In this document: positions 7,444 through 17,007 of the stretch, piece by piece
Layout of the letters: the number at the start of each line of letters is the position of its first letter
Position numbering within the stretch: the stretch's first letter is position 1
DNA from: Pseudonocardia kunmingensis
Lineage (GTDB): Bacteria > Actinomycetota > Actinomycetes > Mycobacteriales > Pseudonocardiaceae
Direction: 5' to 3'
Assembly: GCF_006716445.1 (NCBI RefSeq)
Contig: NZ_VFPA01000001.1
Coordinates: forward strand, 2,046,001-2,110,000
Length of the DNA: 64,000 bases
Notes under the pieces: model-generated
Database searches by the model: none
Seen by the model: only the letters and a program-made list of their open reading frames with translations
What the model was told of the DNA's origin: nothing
Program-made: the position numbers and the translations under genes

Positions 7444-8606
7444 TCAGGCGCCGCGCTCCTTCTCGTACTTCTCGGTCATGTGCGCGACGGCCGCCAGCTG
7501 CTGCTCCGCGTGGCCGGAGCGGGTCTGGCTGGCCCGCGCCTTCGCGTCGAGCGTGGGCTGGGCATGGCCCTGGAAGCGCGGCATGACGTGCTGCGCGATC
7601 AGCTCGTAGGACCGGCGGGTGGCCTGCGGGTTCGCCCACTCGTGGGCGAGCAGCAGCATCGCGCCGAACCCGCCGGACTGGTCGACGAGCCGCTGCACCT
7701 GCGCGGCCGCGTCGTCGGGCGTTCCGATCGCGCCGATGCCGGCCTCGTTGATGAACTCGATCATCTCCCGGACGTCGCCGCCCTCCACCGCCATCTGCGG
7801 GAACGCGGCGACCTTCTGGAAGTAGCGGAACCACTGCTCGATGCCGTGCTCGACCTCCCGGTAGGCCTGCTCGCGCGTCTCCGCCACGTGCATCAGGCCG
7901 ACCAGCCGCCACGAGGCCCGGTCGACGCCCCGCTGGTGCGCCGCGGCCCGCTCCTGCACGACGTTCCAGTGGTGGGCGAGGGCGTCGAAACCCTCCTTGG
8001 TGAGCGTCGCCCCGATGGAGAGCAGGCCGATGCCGTGCCGGCCCGCCAGTCGCGGGCCGGTCGGCGAGGCCACCGCGGCGACGGCCACGTCGAAAGCGGG
8101 TCCGAGTACGGGCGCAGGTGCAGGCGGGCGTCGATCAGCCGGTGGGTGCGGGTGGTGGCGGTGACCGGCTCATCGCCGCGCAGCAGCCGCATGACGATGT
8201 CGAGGTTCTCGTCGAGCAGCTCGCGGGTGTCGGTCGGGTTCAGCCCGATCATGGCCGAGTCCGTGGGCAGCGAGCCCGGCCCGACGCCCAGCATCACGCG
8301 GCCGCGGGTGAGGTGGTCGAGCAGCACCATGCGCTCGGCCACCCAGAGCGGGTTGTGGTAGCTCAGCGAGATCACGCCGGTGCCCAGGCGGATGTGCCGG
8401 GTGCGCTCGGCCGCGGCCGCGATGAAGATCTCGGGCGATGCGATGATCTCCGAGCCCGCGGAGTGGTGCTCGCCGATCCACGCCTCGTCGTACCCCAGCG
8501 CGTCGAGGTGCTCGACGAGCTGCAGGTCGCGCTGCAGCGCCGTGGTCGGGTTCTCACCCGCCGGGTGGAACGGGGCCAGGAAGATGCCGAACCTCAGACG
8601 CGTCAT
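7444..8606 (-). pseudogene. LLM-class flavin-dependent oxidoreductase, broken by a one-base deletion
   Basis: Two overlapping frames together encode one luciferase-like monooxygenase of about 387 residues. The first (from ATG 8606, MTRLRFGIF) carries the F420/FMN TIM-barrel start with GEHHSAG and LGTGVISLSYHNP and runs well until LRPYSDP; the second resumes with VAVAAVASPTGPRLAGRHGIG and ends at 7444. They join if one G (C on the plus strand) is restored in the short run near 8095-8100, giving PYSDPAFDVAV. As written, the protein ends after an unrelated tail. Either a true pseudogene or a sequencing error; the lack of other damage favours a recent event or an error. Such enzymes use FMN or F420 to oxidise small molecules. 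Confidence 0.8.
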
Positions 8607-8666
8607 GCGGCGCTCCAGTCGTCGTCGACGGGGAACTTCGACAGTAGGCACGACCGGCGCTCCCGG

Positions 8667-9251
8667 TCACCCCTCCGATCGGCTGGCACCGCCCCGGCGC
8701 GCGACCAGGGCGGAGATGTCGATCCGCATGGCGAACGGCTCCTGGACGACGAGCTCGCCCGTGGCCGTCTGGCTCTCGACGTAGCCGTCGCCCGGGGCGC
8801 CCAGCCCGTACACGGTGATCGTGGGCGCCGGCGGATCGAGGTCGACCACCCAGTAGTGCGGGATGCCGGCGTCGGCGTACTCGAAGGGCTTCAGGTGCAG
8901 GTCGACGTTGCGGGAGCCCGGCGAGATGATCTCGACGGCGAGCAACACGTCCGAGGCGGTGAGCCGGTCGACGTCGGTGCTCGCGGTGGTGACCACGACA
9001 TCCGGCGACCGGACCGTCGCCGGATCCGCCGCCTGGACCACGACGTCGACGTCGAGCAGCATGGTCAACTCGGGTGGCAGGCACCGATCGATCTGCGTCC
9101 CGAGCCGGAACATCGCATCCTGGTGGAGCGGACGCGGGCGCGGCGCCACGACGAGCACCCCCTCCTGCAGCTCGTAGCGCGCCGAGTTGTCCTCGGGCAG
9201 CGCGACGAACTCCTCGAGCGTCATCAGATCTCGGTGCAGCGGCATGGCCAT
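8667..9251 (-). CDS. Uma2-family putative endonuclease (copy A)
   Basis: 194 residues of the Uma2/DUF820 family, predicted from its fold to be a PD-(D/E)XK nuclease. The core is SPDVVVTT, then VLLAVEIISPGS and a Lys in LHLKPFEYADAGIPHYWVVD, the usual Asp, Glu and Lys positions. GGAGGAC lies seven bases before ATG 9251. It shares long identical blocks with copy B at 10290-10859 (YELQEGVLVV, ITVYGLGAPGDGYVESQTA), so the two are recent paralogues. The family is abundant in cyanobacteria and actinobacteria and its role is not settled. It is divergent from the barstar-like gene. Confidence 0.85.
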   Translation of the reverse strand: MAMPLHRDLMTLEEFVALPEDNSARYELQEGVLVVAPRPRPLHQDAMFRLGTQIDRCLPPELTMLLDVDVVVQAADPATVRSPDVVVTTASTDVDRLTASDVLLAVEIISPGSRNVDLHLKPFEYADAGIPHYWVVDLDPPAPTITVYGLGAPGDGYVESQTATGELVVQEPFAMRIDISALVARRGGASRSEG

Positions 9252-9378
9252 CGCACGTCCTCCTGTCCGATCGCTGCGAGGGTGGCAGGTGCCTCCGACA
9301 GTCTGGCGCAACCGGACGGGAGCAGCGAGTTCCACGCCCCGTACCGACCCGGTCACCGAGCGGTGGTTCGATGGTCCG
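9252..9378. other. Divergent promoter region between Uma2 copy A and barstar-like gene
   Basis: 127 bp that must hold promoters for both directions. I see no clear palindrome or consensus -10/-35 pair; TCCGATCGCTGCGAGGG and the GC-rich right half give nothing distinctive. Confidence 0.4.
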
Positions 9379-9849
9379 GTGGGTGGGTCACGACGGACGC
9401 CGGTCAGCCGGCTCGTCCCCGGCCTGACCGGCCGGGGGGTGCTGCTCGCCAGCCCGGCCGACGTCGAGGCGGTGCGCGCGAACCTGGCGGCCGACGGCGT
9501 CGCCTTGGCCGAGGTAGCGGGCGCAACCGACGCGATGCGCCCGACGCAGGCCGCGATCGCCCGCGCGCTGCGGCTGCCCGAGACGGCGGGCCGCAACCTC
9601 GACGCGCTGGTCGACGCGCTGCGCGACCTGGCCGTCCGGTGGCCCGACGACGAGCGCGTCGTCCTGCTCTGGCACGACGCCGGTCGGCTCGTCGACGCCG
9701 ACCTGCCGGGCTTCCTGACCCTGACCGAGATCCTGCGGACGGCCGCGGCCGAGCTGGGGCCGGGGGGCCGCATCGGCGACCGCCAGTTCGAGACGGTGGC
9801 GTTCGTCGAGCGACACGGGGTGCGCACGATCGCGGAGGCCTCGCGGTGA
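9379..9849 (+). CDS. Barstar-family ribonuclease inhibitor
   Basis: About 156 residues from GTG 9379; the start is uncertain because no strong ribosome site is visible. The C-terminal 100 residues match barstar: ALRLPETAGRNLDALVDALRDL corresponds to the inhibitor helix that plugs the RNase active site, followed by a WPDDERVVLLWHDAG strand and a final helix. It is cytoplasmic (no signal) and the next gene, overlapping it by four bases, is a lipoprotein RNase of the barnase/RNase Sa fold. The overlap ensures that inhibitor is made whenever the toxin is. Function as the cognate inhibitor is inferred from this pairing. Confidence 0.8.
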   Translation: MGGSRRTPVSRLVPGLTGRGVLLASPADVEAVRANLAADGVALAEVAGATDAMRPTQAAIARALRLPETAGRNLDALVDALRDLAVRWPDDERVVLLWHDAGRLVDADLPGFLTLTEILRTAAAELGPGGRIGDRQFETVAFVERHGVRTIAEASR

Positions 9850-10268
9850 ACCGGGCGTGGGCGGTCGTCCGGCTGCTGCTGGCCGGGCTCGTGCTGGCGG
9901 GGTGCCAGGCCGCACCCGCTCCCGCCGCACCGCCGTCGACGGCGGCGCCGGCAGCGGCACCCGCGTCCGCAGGCTCCGTCCCGGCCTGCGTCGAGGCGCT
10001 GCCGGCCGAGGCCGACGAGGTGATCGCGGACATCGAGGCGGGCGGGCCCTACGAGTACCCGCGCAACGACGGCGTGGAGTTCGAGAACCGCGAGGGCATC
10101 CTCCCCGACGAGGACCCGGGCTACTACCGCGAGTTCACCGTGGAGACGCCGGGACTGGACCACCGGGGCGCCCGCCGGATCGTCACCGGAGGCCCGGACG
10201 AGCGCGCGCCCGACCACTGGTACTACACCGGCGACCACTACGAGAGCTTCTGCGAGTTCGCGCCCTGA
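9846..10268 (+). CDS. Secreted lipoprotein ribonuclease, RNase Sa/N1 type
   Basis: 140 residues. A signal sequence ends in the lipobox LAGC (Cys20), followed by an Ala/Pro linker and a guanyl-specific microbial RNase domain (about residues 47-140). LPAEADEVIADIEAGGPYEYP, FENREGILP and the GYYREFTV, RGARRIVTG and TGDHYESF blocks closely follow Streptomyces RNase Sa. The catalytic residues are conserved: Glu96, Arg111 and His131 by position; Cys48 and Cys136 would form its disulfide. The enzyme cleaves RNA after G and should be anchored outside the membrane, with barstar protecting the cytoplasm. It overlaps the inhibitor gene by GTGA. Role could be nutrient scavenging or competition. Confidence 0.9.
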   Translation: MNRAWAVVRLLLAGLVLAGCQAAPAPAAPPSTAAPAAAPASAGSVPACVEALPAEADEVIADIEAGGPYEYPRNDGVEFENREGILPDEDPGYYREFTVETPGLDHRGARRIVTGGPDERAPDHWYYTGDHYESFCEFAP

Positions 10269-10289
10269 TCCGCGCGGCGGGCGAGCCCG

Positions 10290-10859
10290 TCAGGAGCCGT
10301 CCCTGCGCGTCACGAGCGCCGCGATGTCGATCCGCATCCCGAACGGTTCCGGCACGACGAGCTCGCCCACGGCCGTCTGGCTCTCCACGTAGCCGTCGCC
10401 CGGGGCGCCGAGACCGTAGACGGTGATCGAGGCAGCCGGCGGGTCCAGGTCCACCACCCAGTAGTGCGGGATGCCCGCCTCGGAGTACTCGAACGGCTTC
10501 ATGCGGGTGTCGATCTTGCGAGAACCCGGGGAGATGATCTCGACGGCGAGCAGCACCTCACCCGCTTCCACGCGGACCTCCGGGCCTCCCGCTCGCACGA
10601 CCACGAGATCCGGCGCGCGGACGGTTGCCGGCCCCTCCCTTTGCACGACGACCTCGAAGTCGGGGACGGCGTCCCAGTCCACGGGCAGCTGCCGTTCCAT
10701 CTGCGAGGCAAGTCGCGTGACCGCGAGCTGATGCCTCCTGGCCGGTTTCGGCGACACGACGAGCACGCCCTCCTGCAGCTCGTAGTGCGCCGAGTTGTCC
10801 TCGGGCAGGGCGTCCCACTCGTCGAGGGTCATCAGGTCTCGGGGGATCGGCAGCGCCAC
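10290..10859 (-). CDS. Uma2-family putative endonuclease (copy B)
   Basis: 189 residues, same family and strand as copy A. The nuclease-like core is APDLVVVR, VLLAVEIISPGSRKID and KPFEYSEAGIPHYWVVD. GTG 10859 is chosen because GAGGAGGTGCGCG precedes it; a farther start at 10895 would add residues absent from copy A. Between copies, the first 35 and last 70 residues are nearly identical while the middle (residues 45-95) has diverged, as expected if the middle binds different targets or partners. Converges with the RNase gene, with a 21-bp gap. Confidence 0.85.
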   Translation of the reverse strand: MALPIPRDLMTLDEWDALPEDNSAHYELQEGVLVVSPKPARRHQLAVTRLASQMERQLPVDWDAVPDFEVVVQREGPATVRAPDLVVVRAGGPEVRVEAGEVLLAVEIISPGSRKIDTRMKPFEYSEAGIPHYWVVDLDPPAASITVYGLGAPGDGYVESQTAVGELVVPEPFGMRIDIAALVTRRDGS

Positions 10860-10908
10860 CGCGCACCTCCTCTCGGTCAGCACATTGTGGCGCACACCAC
10901 CGACAGGA

Positions 10909-11847
10909 CTACGCGCCGCCGGTCAGCGCCCGCACCACCCGCGACGGCGACGGCCGCCCGAGCTGCTCGGCCATCCACACGCTCGTGCCCACCAGCGCGT
11001 CGAGGTCCACGCCGTGCCCGATGCCCAGCCCGTCGAGCATCCAGACGAGGTCCTCGGTGGCGAGGTTGCCGGTGGCCGACTCGGCGTAGGGGCACCCGCC
11101 CAGGCCGCCCGCGCTCGCGTCCACGGTGCGGACGCCCCGGCGCAGCGCCGTGAGCGTGTTGGCCAGCGCCTGGCCGTAGGTGTCGTGGAAGTGCACCGCG
11201 AGCTGCCGGACGGGCACGCCCGCCGCGACGCAGGCGTCGAGCACCGCGTCGACGTGCCCCGGGGTACCGGTGCCGATCGTGTCGCCCAGCGAGAGCTGGT
11301 GGCAGCCCATCTCCACCAGCCGCCGCGCCACCGACGCCACCTGCTCGGGTGCGACCGCGCCCTCCCACGGGTCGCCGAAGCACATGGAGACGTAGCCGCG
11401 CACCCGCAGGCCCGCCGAGAGCGCGCGCTGCACGACGGGGGCGAACATGGCGAACTGCTCGTCGAGGGTGCGGTTGAGGTTGCGCTTCGCGAACGTCTCG
11501 GTGGCGCTTCCGAAGATCGCCACGTGCGAGACGCCGGCCTCCAGCGCGCGGTCGAGCCCGCGCTCGTTGGGCACCAGCACCGGGTAGTCGACGCCCTCGG
11601 CACGCACGAGCCGGTTCAGCAGGTCGGCGGCGTCGGCGAGCTGGGGCACCCACTTCGGGTGCACGAAGCTGGTGGCCTCGAGCACCGGCAGCCCGGCGGC
11701 CGCGAGCCGGTGCAGGAACTCGGCCTTCACCTCCACCGGGACGACGGCGGCCTCGTTCTGCAGGCCGTCCCGGGCGCCCACCTCGTAGATCGTCACGTGG
11801 TCGGGCAGCCCGGGCGAGGGCACGGTCATCGGCAGGTCTCGCGTCAC
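10909..11847 (-). CDS. Hydroxymethylglutaryl-CoA lyase
   Basis: 312 residues of the HMGL-like TIM barrel. The metal and substrate motif EVGARDGLQNE opens the barrel, HFHDTYGQ gives the metal His pair, and GGLGGCPYA contains the mobile catalytic Cys. The enzyme splits 3-hydroxy-3-methylglutaryl-CoA into acetyl-CoA and acetoacetate, the last step of leucine breakdown; related lyases accept other acyl-CoAs. The start is GTG 11847, overlapping the PH-protein stop and preceded by AGGAGG eight bases away, rather than ATG 11829. It is last in a birA-PH-lyase run on the minus strand. Confidence 0.9.
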   Translation of the reverse strand: MTRDLPMTVPSPGLPDHVTIYEVGARDGLQNEAAVVPVEVKAEFLHRLAAAGLPVLEATSFVHPKWVPQLADAADLLNRLVRAEGVDYPVLVPNERGLDRALEAGVSHVAIFGSATETFAKRNLNRTLDEQFAMFAPVVQRALSAGLRVRGYVSMCFGDPWEGAVAPEQVASVARRLVEMGCHQLSLGDTIGTGTPGHVDAVLDACVAAGVPVRQLAVHFHDTYGQALANTLTALRRGVRTVDASAGGLGGCPYAESATGNLATEDLVWMLDGLGIGHGVDLDALVGTSVWMAEQLGRPSPSRVVRALTGGA

Positions 11848-12323
11848 GGGGCGACCTCCTGGTAGAGCAGGGCGTGCACGCGCTGCACGCCGGGCACGTC
11901 GTCGAACTCGAGCGACTCGTCGGAGTCCGACTCGACGACCAGCGTGCCCGAGCCGAGCATCCGTTCCCACAGGGTGTGGCGAACCCGCACGCTGCTGATC
12001 CGGCTCAGCGGGATGTCCATGCCGTGGCGGGTGAGCACGCCCTCGCGCACGAGCACGCGGCGGTCGGTGACCACGAAGTGCGTGGTGCGCCAGCGCACGA
12101 CGGGGAACACGGTGAACCGCCCGACCAGCACGAGACCGGCGGCCGCGAGCCCGGCCCACGCCCACGTGGCCCAGTCCTGGGTGCGCACCAGCGCGGCCAG
12201 GAAGCTCGCCGCACCGACCACGAGGAGCAGCACCAGCACGGGCCCGAGCAGCATCTTCCAGTGCGGGTGCTTGTGCACGACCACCTGCTCGTCCTCCACG
12301 AGCAGGTCGTCCGGGAACGCCAC
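11844..12323 (-). CDS. Membrane protein with bacterial PH domain
   Basis: 159 residues. Two adjacent membrane helices (about 24-45 and 52-72) are followed by a bacterial PH domain (TTHFVVTDRRVLVREGVL to the end), the DUF304/bPH2 type. Function is not known for this family; it is usually found beside biotin ligase genes in actinobacteria, as Rv3278c is next to birA in mycobacteria. The start is GTG 12323 without a strong ribosome site. Its stop overlaps the lyase start, so the two are translationally coupled. Confidence 0.85.
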   Translation of the reverse strand: MAFPDDLLVEDEQVVVHKHPHWKMLLGPVLVLLLVVGAASFLAALVRTQDWATWAWAGLAAAGLVLVGRFTVFPVVRWRTTHFVVTDRRVLVREGVLTRHGMDIPLSRISSVRVRHTLWERMLGSGTLVVESDSDESLEFDDVPGVQRVHALLYQEVAP

Positions 12324-12377
12324 GACACCACGGTAAGCGCTCGATCCGCGCCGCGTCCGGTCCCGACAGGGGGACTC

Positions 12378-13184
12378 CTACCCCGACGGTCGCAGGTGCA
12401 CCACGTCGCCCGCGGCGACGGCCCGCCGCCTGCCCGCCGGGTCGAGCAGCAGCAGCCGCCCGTCCCGGTCGACGTCCTCGGCGATGCCGTGCAGCGCGGC
12501 GCCACCGGGCAGCTCGACCTTCACCTCGGAGCCCAGCGTGGCGCAGCCCGCCCGGTAGTCGGCGCGCAGGCGGGTGGCCTCCGGGTCGCCGCGGTTCTCG
12601 CGCCACGCCGACTCCCGCTCCGCGAGGCAGCCGAGCAGGGTGGTGAGCACCTGGGCGCGGTCGACGGCGGCGCCCTCCGCGGCCAGGGAGGTGGCGCCCG
12701 GGTGGTCCGGCGGCGAGGCGGCGACGTTGAGCCCGATGCCGATCACGACAGCCGGCCGCACCGCGTCGCCGACCTCGGCGAGGATGCCGGCCGCCTTGCG
12801 CTGCTCGGCGCCCAGCAGGAGGTCGTTGGGCCACTTCAGCGCGGCAGGCACGGCGCACAGCGCGCGGATGGCGTCGAGCAGGGCGAGCCCGGCCAGCAGC
12901 GGGAGCCAGCCGAACCGCGACGGGGGCACCCCCGCGGGGCGCAGCAGCACGCTGACCGCGATGCCGGAGCCGGGGGGAGCCACCCAGCTGCGGGCCAGCC
13001 GCCCGCGGCCCGCGTCCTGGTGGTCGGCCACGAGGACGGAGCGGTCCGGGGCGCCGCCCGCCGCGGCCGCGAGCAGGTCGGCGTTGGTGGAGCCGGTGCG
13101 TTCCACGACGTCGACCTGGGCCCATCGGCCGACGAGCGCCGCGCGCAGCGCGTCGGCGTCCAGCGGCTGGACGGTCCGGTTCAT
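12378..13184 (-). CDS. birA: Biotin-[acetyl-CoA-carboxylase] ligase
   Basis: 268 residues. The catalytic domain shows ERTGSTN, the biotinyl-AMP loop [14 protein letters not shown], and KWPNDLLL, all standard BirA signatures; a small C-terminal SH3-like domain follows. No N-terminal DNA-binding domain is present, so it is a single-function ligase. It should attach biotin to Lys555 of the AccA3-type protein at 26702-28474. It is divergent from accD5, the beta subunit of the same system, with a 166-bp gap. Confidence 0.95.
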   Translation of the reverse strand: MNRTVQPLDADALRAALVGRWAQVDVVERTGSTNADLLAAAAGGAPDRSVLVADHQDAGRGRLARSWVAPPGSGIAVSVLLRPAGVPPSRFGWLPLLAGLALLDAIRALCAVPAALKWPNDLLLGAEQRKAAGILAEVGDAVRPAVVIGIGLNVAASPPDHPGATSLAAEGAAVDRAQVLTTLLGCLAERESAWRENRGDPEATRLRADYRAGCATLGSEVKVELPGGAALHGIAEDVDRDGRLLLLDPAGRRRAVAAGDVVHLRPSG

Positions 13185-13336
13185 GTCTCGGCACGCTACC
13201 GGCGCACCCTGTTCCTCCGCCCACCTCGTACGGCGTCCGCGACGGACGGGGTCCTGCGGTCGCCGGACGCGCGCACGACCGCGCCGAGTGCACCCGGGGG
13301 TGACGATCGTCGCGGCGCGGGCCGTGCCCACGGCGT

Positions 13337-13342
13337 TAGGCT
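13337..13342 (+). promoter_or_regulatory. Probable -10 element for accD5
   Basis: TAGGCT lies eight bases before ATG 13351, and no ribosome site is present. The spacing suggests a leaderless transcript, as for several other genes here. Confidence 0.5.
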
Positions 13343-13350
13343 CCGCACCC

Positions 13351-14978
<1,628 letters not shown>

Positions 14979-14982
<4 letters not shown>

Positions 14983-15044
14983 CGGAGCGGAGCGGAGACA
15001 CCCTCGGCACCGTGACGGAGCGGAGCGGAGACACCCTCGGCACC
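14979..15044 (+). repeat. Tandem 33-bp duplication at the start of accE
   Basis: Bases 14979-15011 are repeated without change at 15012-15044, so the protein begins with [11 protein letters not shown] twice. Each copy carries a GTG that could serve as start. The unit includes GGAGCGGAGCGGAG, which also occurs (other strand) near 55689-55702. Confidence 0.9.
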
Positions 15045-15275
15045 GCGACCGGGGCGGGCAACCCCGAGGAGCGGCGGGCCGCGTTCCGCGTCGTGCGCGG
15101 GAACCCGACCGACGAGGAGCTCGCCGCGCTCACCGTGGTGCTCGCCGCGGCGGCGTCGGCGCCGGCGTCGGCAGCACCCGCCGCGCACGACCGCTGGTCC
15201 GATCCCACGGCGCGCTTCCGCGTCCCGCTGCACCCGGGCCCTGGCGCGTGGAAGGCCTCCACCTGGCCCCGCTGA
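14979..15275 (+). CDS. accE: Acyl-CoA carboxylase epsilon subunit
   Basis: 98 residues. The C-terminal half ([23 protein letters not shown]) is the conserved AccE block that stabilises AccA3-AccD5 complexes. The GTG at 14979 overlaps the accD5 stop. The first 22 residues are a tandem copy of an 11-residue unit made by a 33-bp duplication, so the shorter start at 15012 (second copy) would give an 87-residue protein; both keep the AccE block. The Ala/Pro-rich stretch [14 protein letters not shown] and a Pro/Gly tail complete the protein. Confidence 0.88.
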
Positions 15276-15290
15276 GGCCGCACCCGCGCA

Positions 15291-15302
15291 CCTCAAGTCC
15301 TG
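15291..15302 (+). promoter_or_regulatory. CCTCAAGTCCTG motif before the Gly-rich membrane protein
   Basis: The same 12 bases occur at 25473-25484 before the TIGR04222-type gene, both with CGCGC just upstream and an A-rich TAAnAACG-like stretch after. Distance to the start codon is similar (about 110 and 78 bp). A shared activator or sigma-factor site is inferred. Confidence 0.45.
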
Positions 15303-15411
15303 CTCAAAACGCTGGCCGCGCGCTCGTGGTGCCCGTCACACTCGGTGCGAGGGTCGGGGCGATCGGCGTCCAGGGGGGACGGTGCGCCACGGCCGGGAGG
15401 AGGCGATCGAG

Positions 15412-15627
15412 ATGGGGACCATCATCTGGATCGGAGTCGCCGCGCTCGTCGTGATCGCGGCGCTCGTGGCCGTCGGCCGCTCGGGCGGAGGGGGCGGCAC
15501 GAGGAGGACCGGTAGCTCCTACAGCGGCAGTTCCTACACCGGCGTGTACTCGGGGGGATACAGCGACGGTGGAGGCAGCTCGGGGAGCTGCGGCGACGGT
15601 GGCGGCGGCGGAGGCGGCTGCAGCTAG
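15412..15627 (+). CDS. Small Gly/Ser-rich membrane protein
   Basis: 71 residues from ATG 15412, with GGGAGGAGGCG upstream. An N-terminal membrane helix (IIWIGVAALVVIAALVAVG) is followed by a Gly/Ser/Tyr-rich tail, GSSYSGSSYTGVYSGGYS, ending in two Cys residues spaced by a poly-Gly run. The tail style resembles that found at the ends of TIGR04222 proteins, and the upstream motif is shared with such a gene at 25562. No known function; a surface-exposed, disulfide-capable peptide is a guess. Ends before a convergent terminator. Confidence 0.7.
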   Translation: MGTIIWIGVAALVVIAALVAVGRSGGGGGTRRTGSSYSGSSYTGVYSGGYSDGGGSSGSCGDGGGGGGGCS

Positions 15628-15645
15628 CCGGCGAACGGTCCCGGC

Positions 15646-15674
15646 GGGCCGGCGGCACCTGGTGCCGCCGGCCC
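15646..15674. terminator. Bidirectional terminator-like hairpin
   Basis: Two perfect 14-bp arms (GGGCCGGCGGCACC and its complement) flank one central T, between the Gly-rich gene and the convergent GTPase gene. No U-run follows, as is common in GC-rich actinobacteria. Confidence 0.8.
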
Positions 15675-15675
15675 G

Positions 15676-16254
15676 TCAGCTCGCTCGGACCATCGTGCTG
15701 CGCGCCAGCGCGTGCTCGACCAGCGCCACCAGCGCGTCCTGGCTCGACCTCGGATCGCGCGCGTCCATCCAGACGAGCGGGCAGTCCGCGGGGAGGGCGA
15801 GCGCGTCGCGCACGGTCTCCTCGTCGTAGTCGTCGGCTCCGGGGAACCGGTTGACCCCGACCACGAACGGGAGCCGCCGGTTCTCGAAGTAGTCGATCGC
15901 GGGGAAGCAGTCGTCGATCCGGCGCAGGTCCACCAGCACGACCGCGCCGACCGAACCGCGGGCGAGCTCGTCCCACATGAACCAGAACCGCGACTGGCCC
16001 GGCGTACCGAACAGGTAGAGGATCAGCGAGTCGTCGACGGTGAGGCGCCCGAAGTCCATCGCGACGGTGGTCGTCTGCTTGTCCGGCACCGCGCCGGCCT
16101 CGTCCACCCCGATCGAGGCCGCCGTCATCGCCTGCTCGGTGAGCAGCGGCGGGATCTCCGAGAGCGACCGCACGAGCGTCGTCTTGCCCACCCCGAACCC
16201 GCCGGCGATCAACACCTTCAGCGGGATCAGCTCGTCCTGCTGATCAGCGTGCAC
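15676..16254 (-). CDS. Conservon GTP-binding protein (CvnD-like)
   Basis: 192 residues. GTPase motifs: P-loop GGFGVGKTT (about 17-25), switch TVAMDFGRL, G3-like LFGTPGQSRFWFMW and G4-like VNRF. Members are small Ras-like GTPases encoded with a sensor kinase, Roadblock and DUF742 proteins. GTG 16254 follows GGAGGGACTAC; a start at 16302 would overlap the DUF742 gene more. The gene overlaps DUF742 by 11 bp. In Streptomyces, conservons affect development and antibiotic output; here the target is not known. No P450 gene follows, as some conservons have. Confidence 0.9.
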   Translation of the reverse strand: MHADQQDELIPLKVLIAGGFGVGKTTLVRSLSEIPPLLTEQAMTAASIGVDEAGAVPDKQTTTVAMDFGRLTVDDSLILYLFGTPGQSRFWFMWDELARGSVGAVVLVDLRRIDDCFPAIDYFENRRLPFVVGVNRFPGADDYDEETVRDALALPADCPLVWMDARDPRSSQDALVALVEHALARSTMVRAS

Positions 16255-16603
16255 GTAGTCCCTCCAACAGCCTCTCCAGGACCTCGGGTCCCGGTCCCTC
16301 ACCCGTCGCCGACGGGGGCAGGTGCACGGTCAGGTATCCGCCGTCGACGAGGTCGCTGACCAGCACCCTCGCGACGCCGACCGGCACGCGCAGTGCCGCG
16401 CCGATCTCGACGACCGAGATCGGGCGCGACGCGAGGTCCACCGTCGCCCGGTACTCCAGGTGCAGGTCCACGGCGCGGGAACCCGCCGGGGTGACCGTCA
16501 CCAGCGTCTCCACGGGCATGTCCGAGCCCGTGGTGGAGCGGGTGCGACCGCCGGTGAGCGCGTACACCGGCACCACGCGCCCGCCCGGATCGGGGCTGGT
16601 CAC
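16244..16603 (-). CDS. Conservon DUF742 protein (CvnC-like)
   Basis: 119 residues. The conserved part is VPVYALTGGRTRST near the start, then VEIGAALRVPVGVARVLVSDLVDGGYLTVH, a winged-helix-like fold typical of DUF742. GTG 16603 is chosen because GGGAGG in the end of the Roadblock gene lies just before it; the next upstream starts would lie inside that gene. It bridges CvnB and CvnD in the same operon, with overlaps at both ends, and probably forms part of a membrane-associated complex. Confidence 0.88.
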   Translation of the reverse strand: MTSPDPGGRVVPVYALTGGRTRSTTGSDMPVETLVTVTPAGSRAVDLHLEYRATVDLASRPISVVEIGAALRVPVGVARVLVSDLVDGGYLTVHLPPSATGEGPGPEVLERLLEGLRAR

Positions 16604-16605
16604 CG

Positions 16606-17007
16606 CTAGCCTCCCGCGCTCGACCGCGGCGCGGGCGTGAGGGCGTGACCCACCCGGGCCGCGAGCATGGTCATCTCGTAGCCCACCATGCCGATGTCGC
16701 ACGTGCGCTGGGCGAACACGGCCAAGGTGGCGCCCTGGCTGATCGAGGTGACGAACAGGTAGCCGCCCGCCATCTCGAGGATCGTCTGGCTGACCGCGCC
16801 GGCACCGAGCAGGTGCGCGGTGCCGCGGGCGAGGCTGACGAGCCCGGACGCGGCGGCGGAGAGCTGGTCGCCGAGGGACACGCCGACGTCCGGCGAGGTC
16901 GCCAGCCGCAGCCCGTCACCGGAGACGACCACACCGTGGACGACGCCCGGCACGTCGCGGACGAACTCCGCGAGCAGCCAGTCCAGCTGCCCCGAACGCC
17001 CGCTCAC
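16606..17007 (-). CDS. Roadblock/LC7 protein (CvnB-like)
   Basis: 133 residues with a Roadblock/LC7 fold: LDWLLAEFVRDVPGVVHGVVVSGDGL, then GDQLSAAASGLVSLA and an EMAGGYLFVTSI strand. In conservons and in MglB the domain is a regulator or GAP for the partner GTPase. The GTG at 17007 overlaps the kinase stop by four bases and has GGGAGGCGGTC upstream, so kinase and Roadblock protein should be made together. Confidence 0.9.
   Translation of the reverse strand: MSGRSGQLDWLLAEFVRDVPGVVHGVVVSGDGLRLATSPDVGVSLGDQLSAAASGLVSLARGTAHLLGAGAVSQTILEMAGGYLFVTSISQGATLAVFAQRTCDIGMVGYEMTMLAARVGHALTPAPRSSAGG

Noticed and set aside
10540-10990. Toxin-antitoxin role of Uma2 copy B with the lyase
   Set aside because: The lyase is a metabolic enzyme of a different operon; no overlap or shared regulation is visible.
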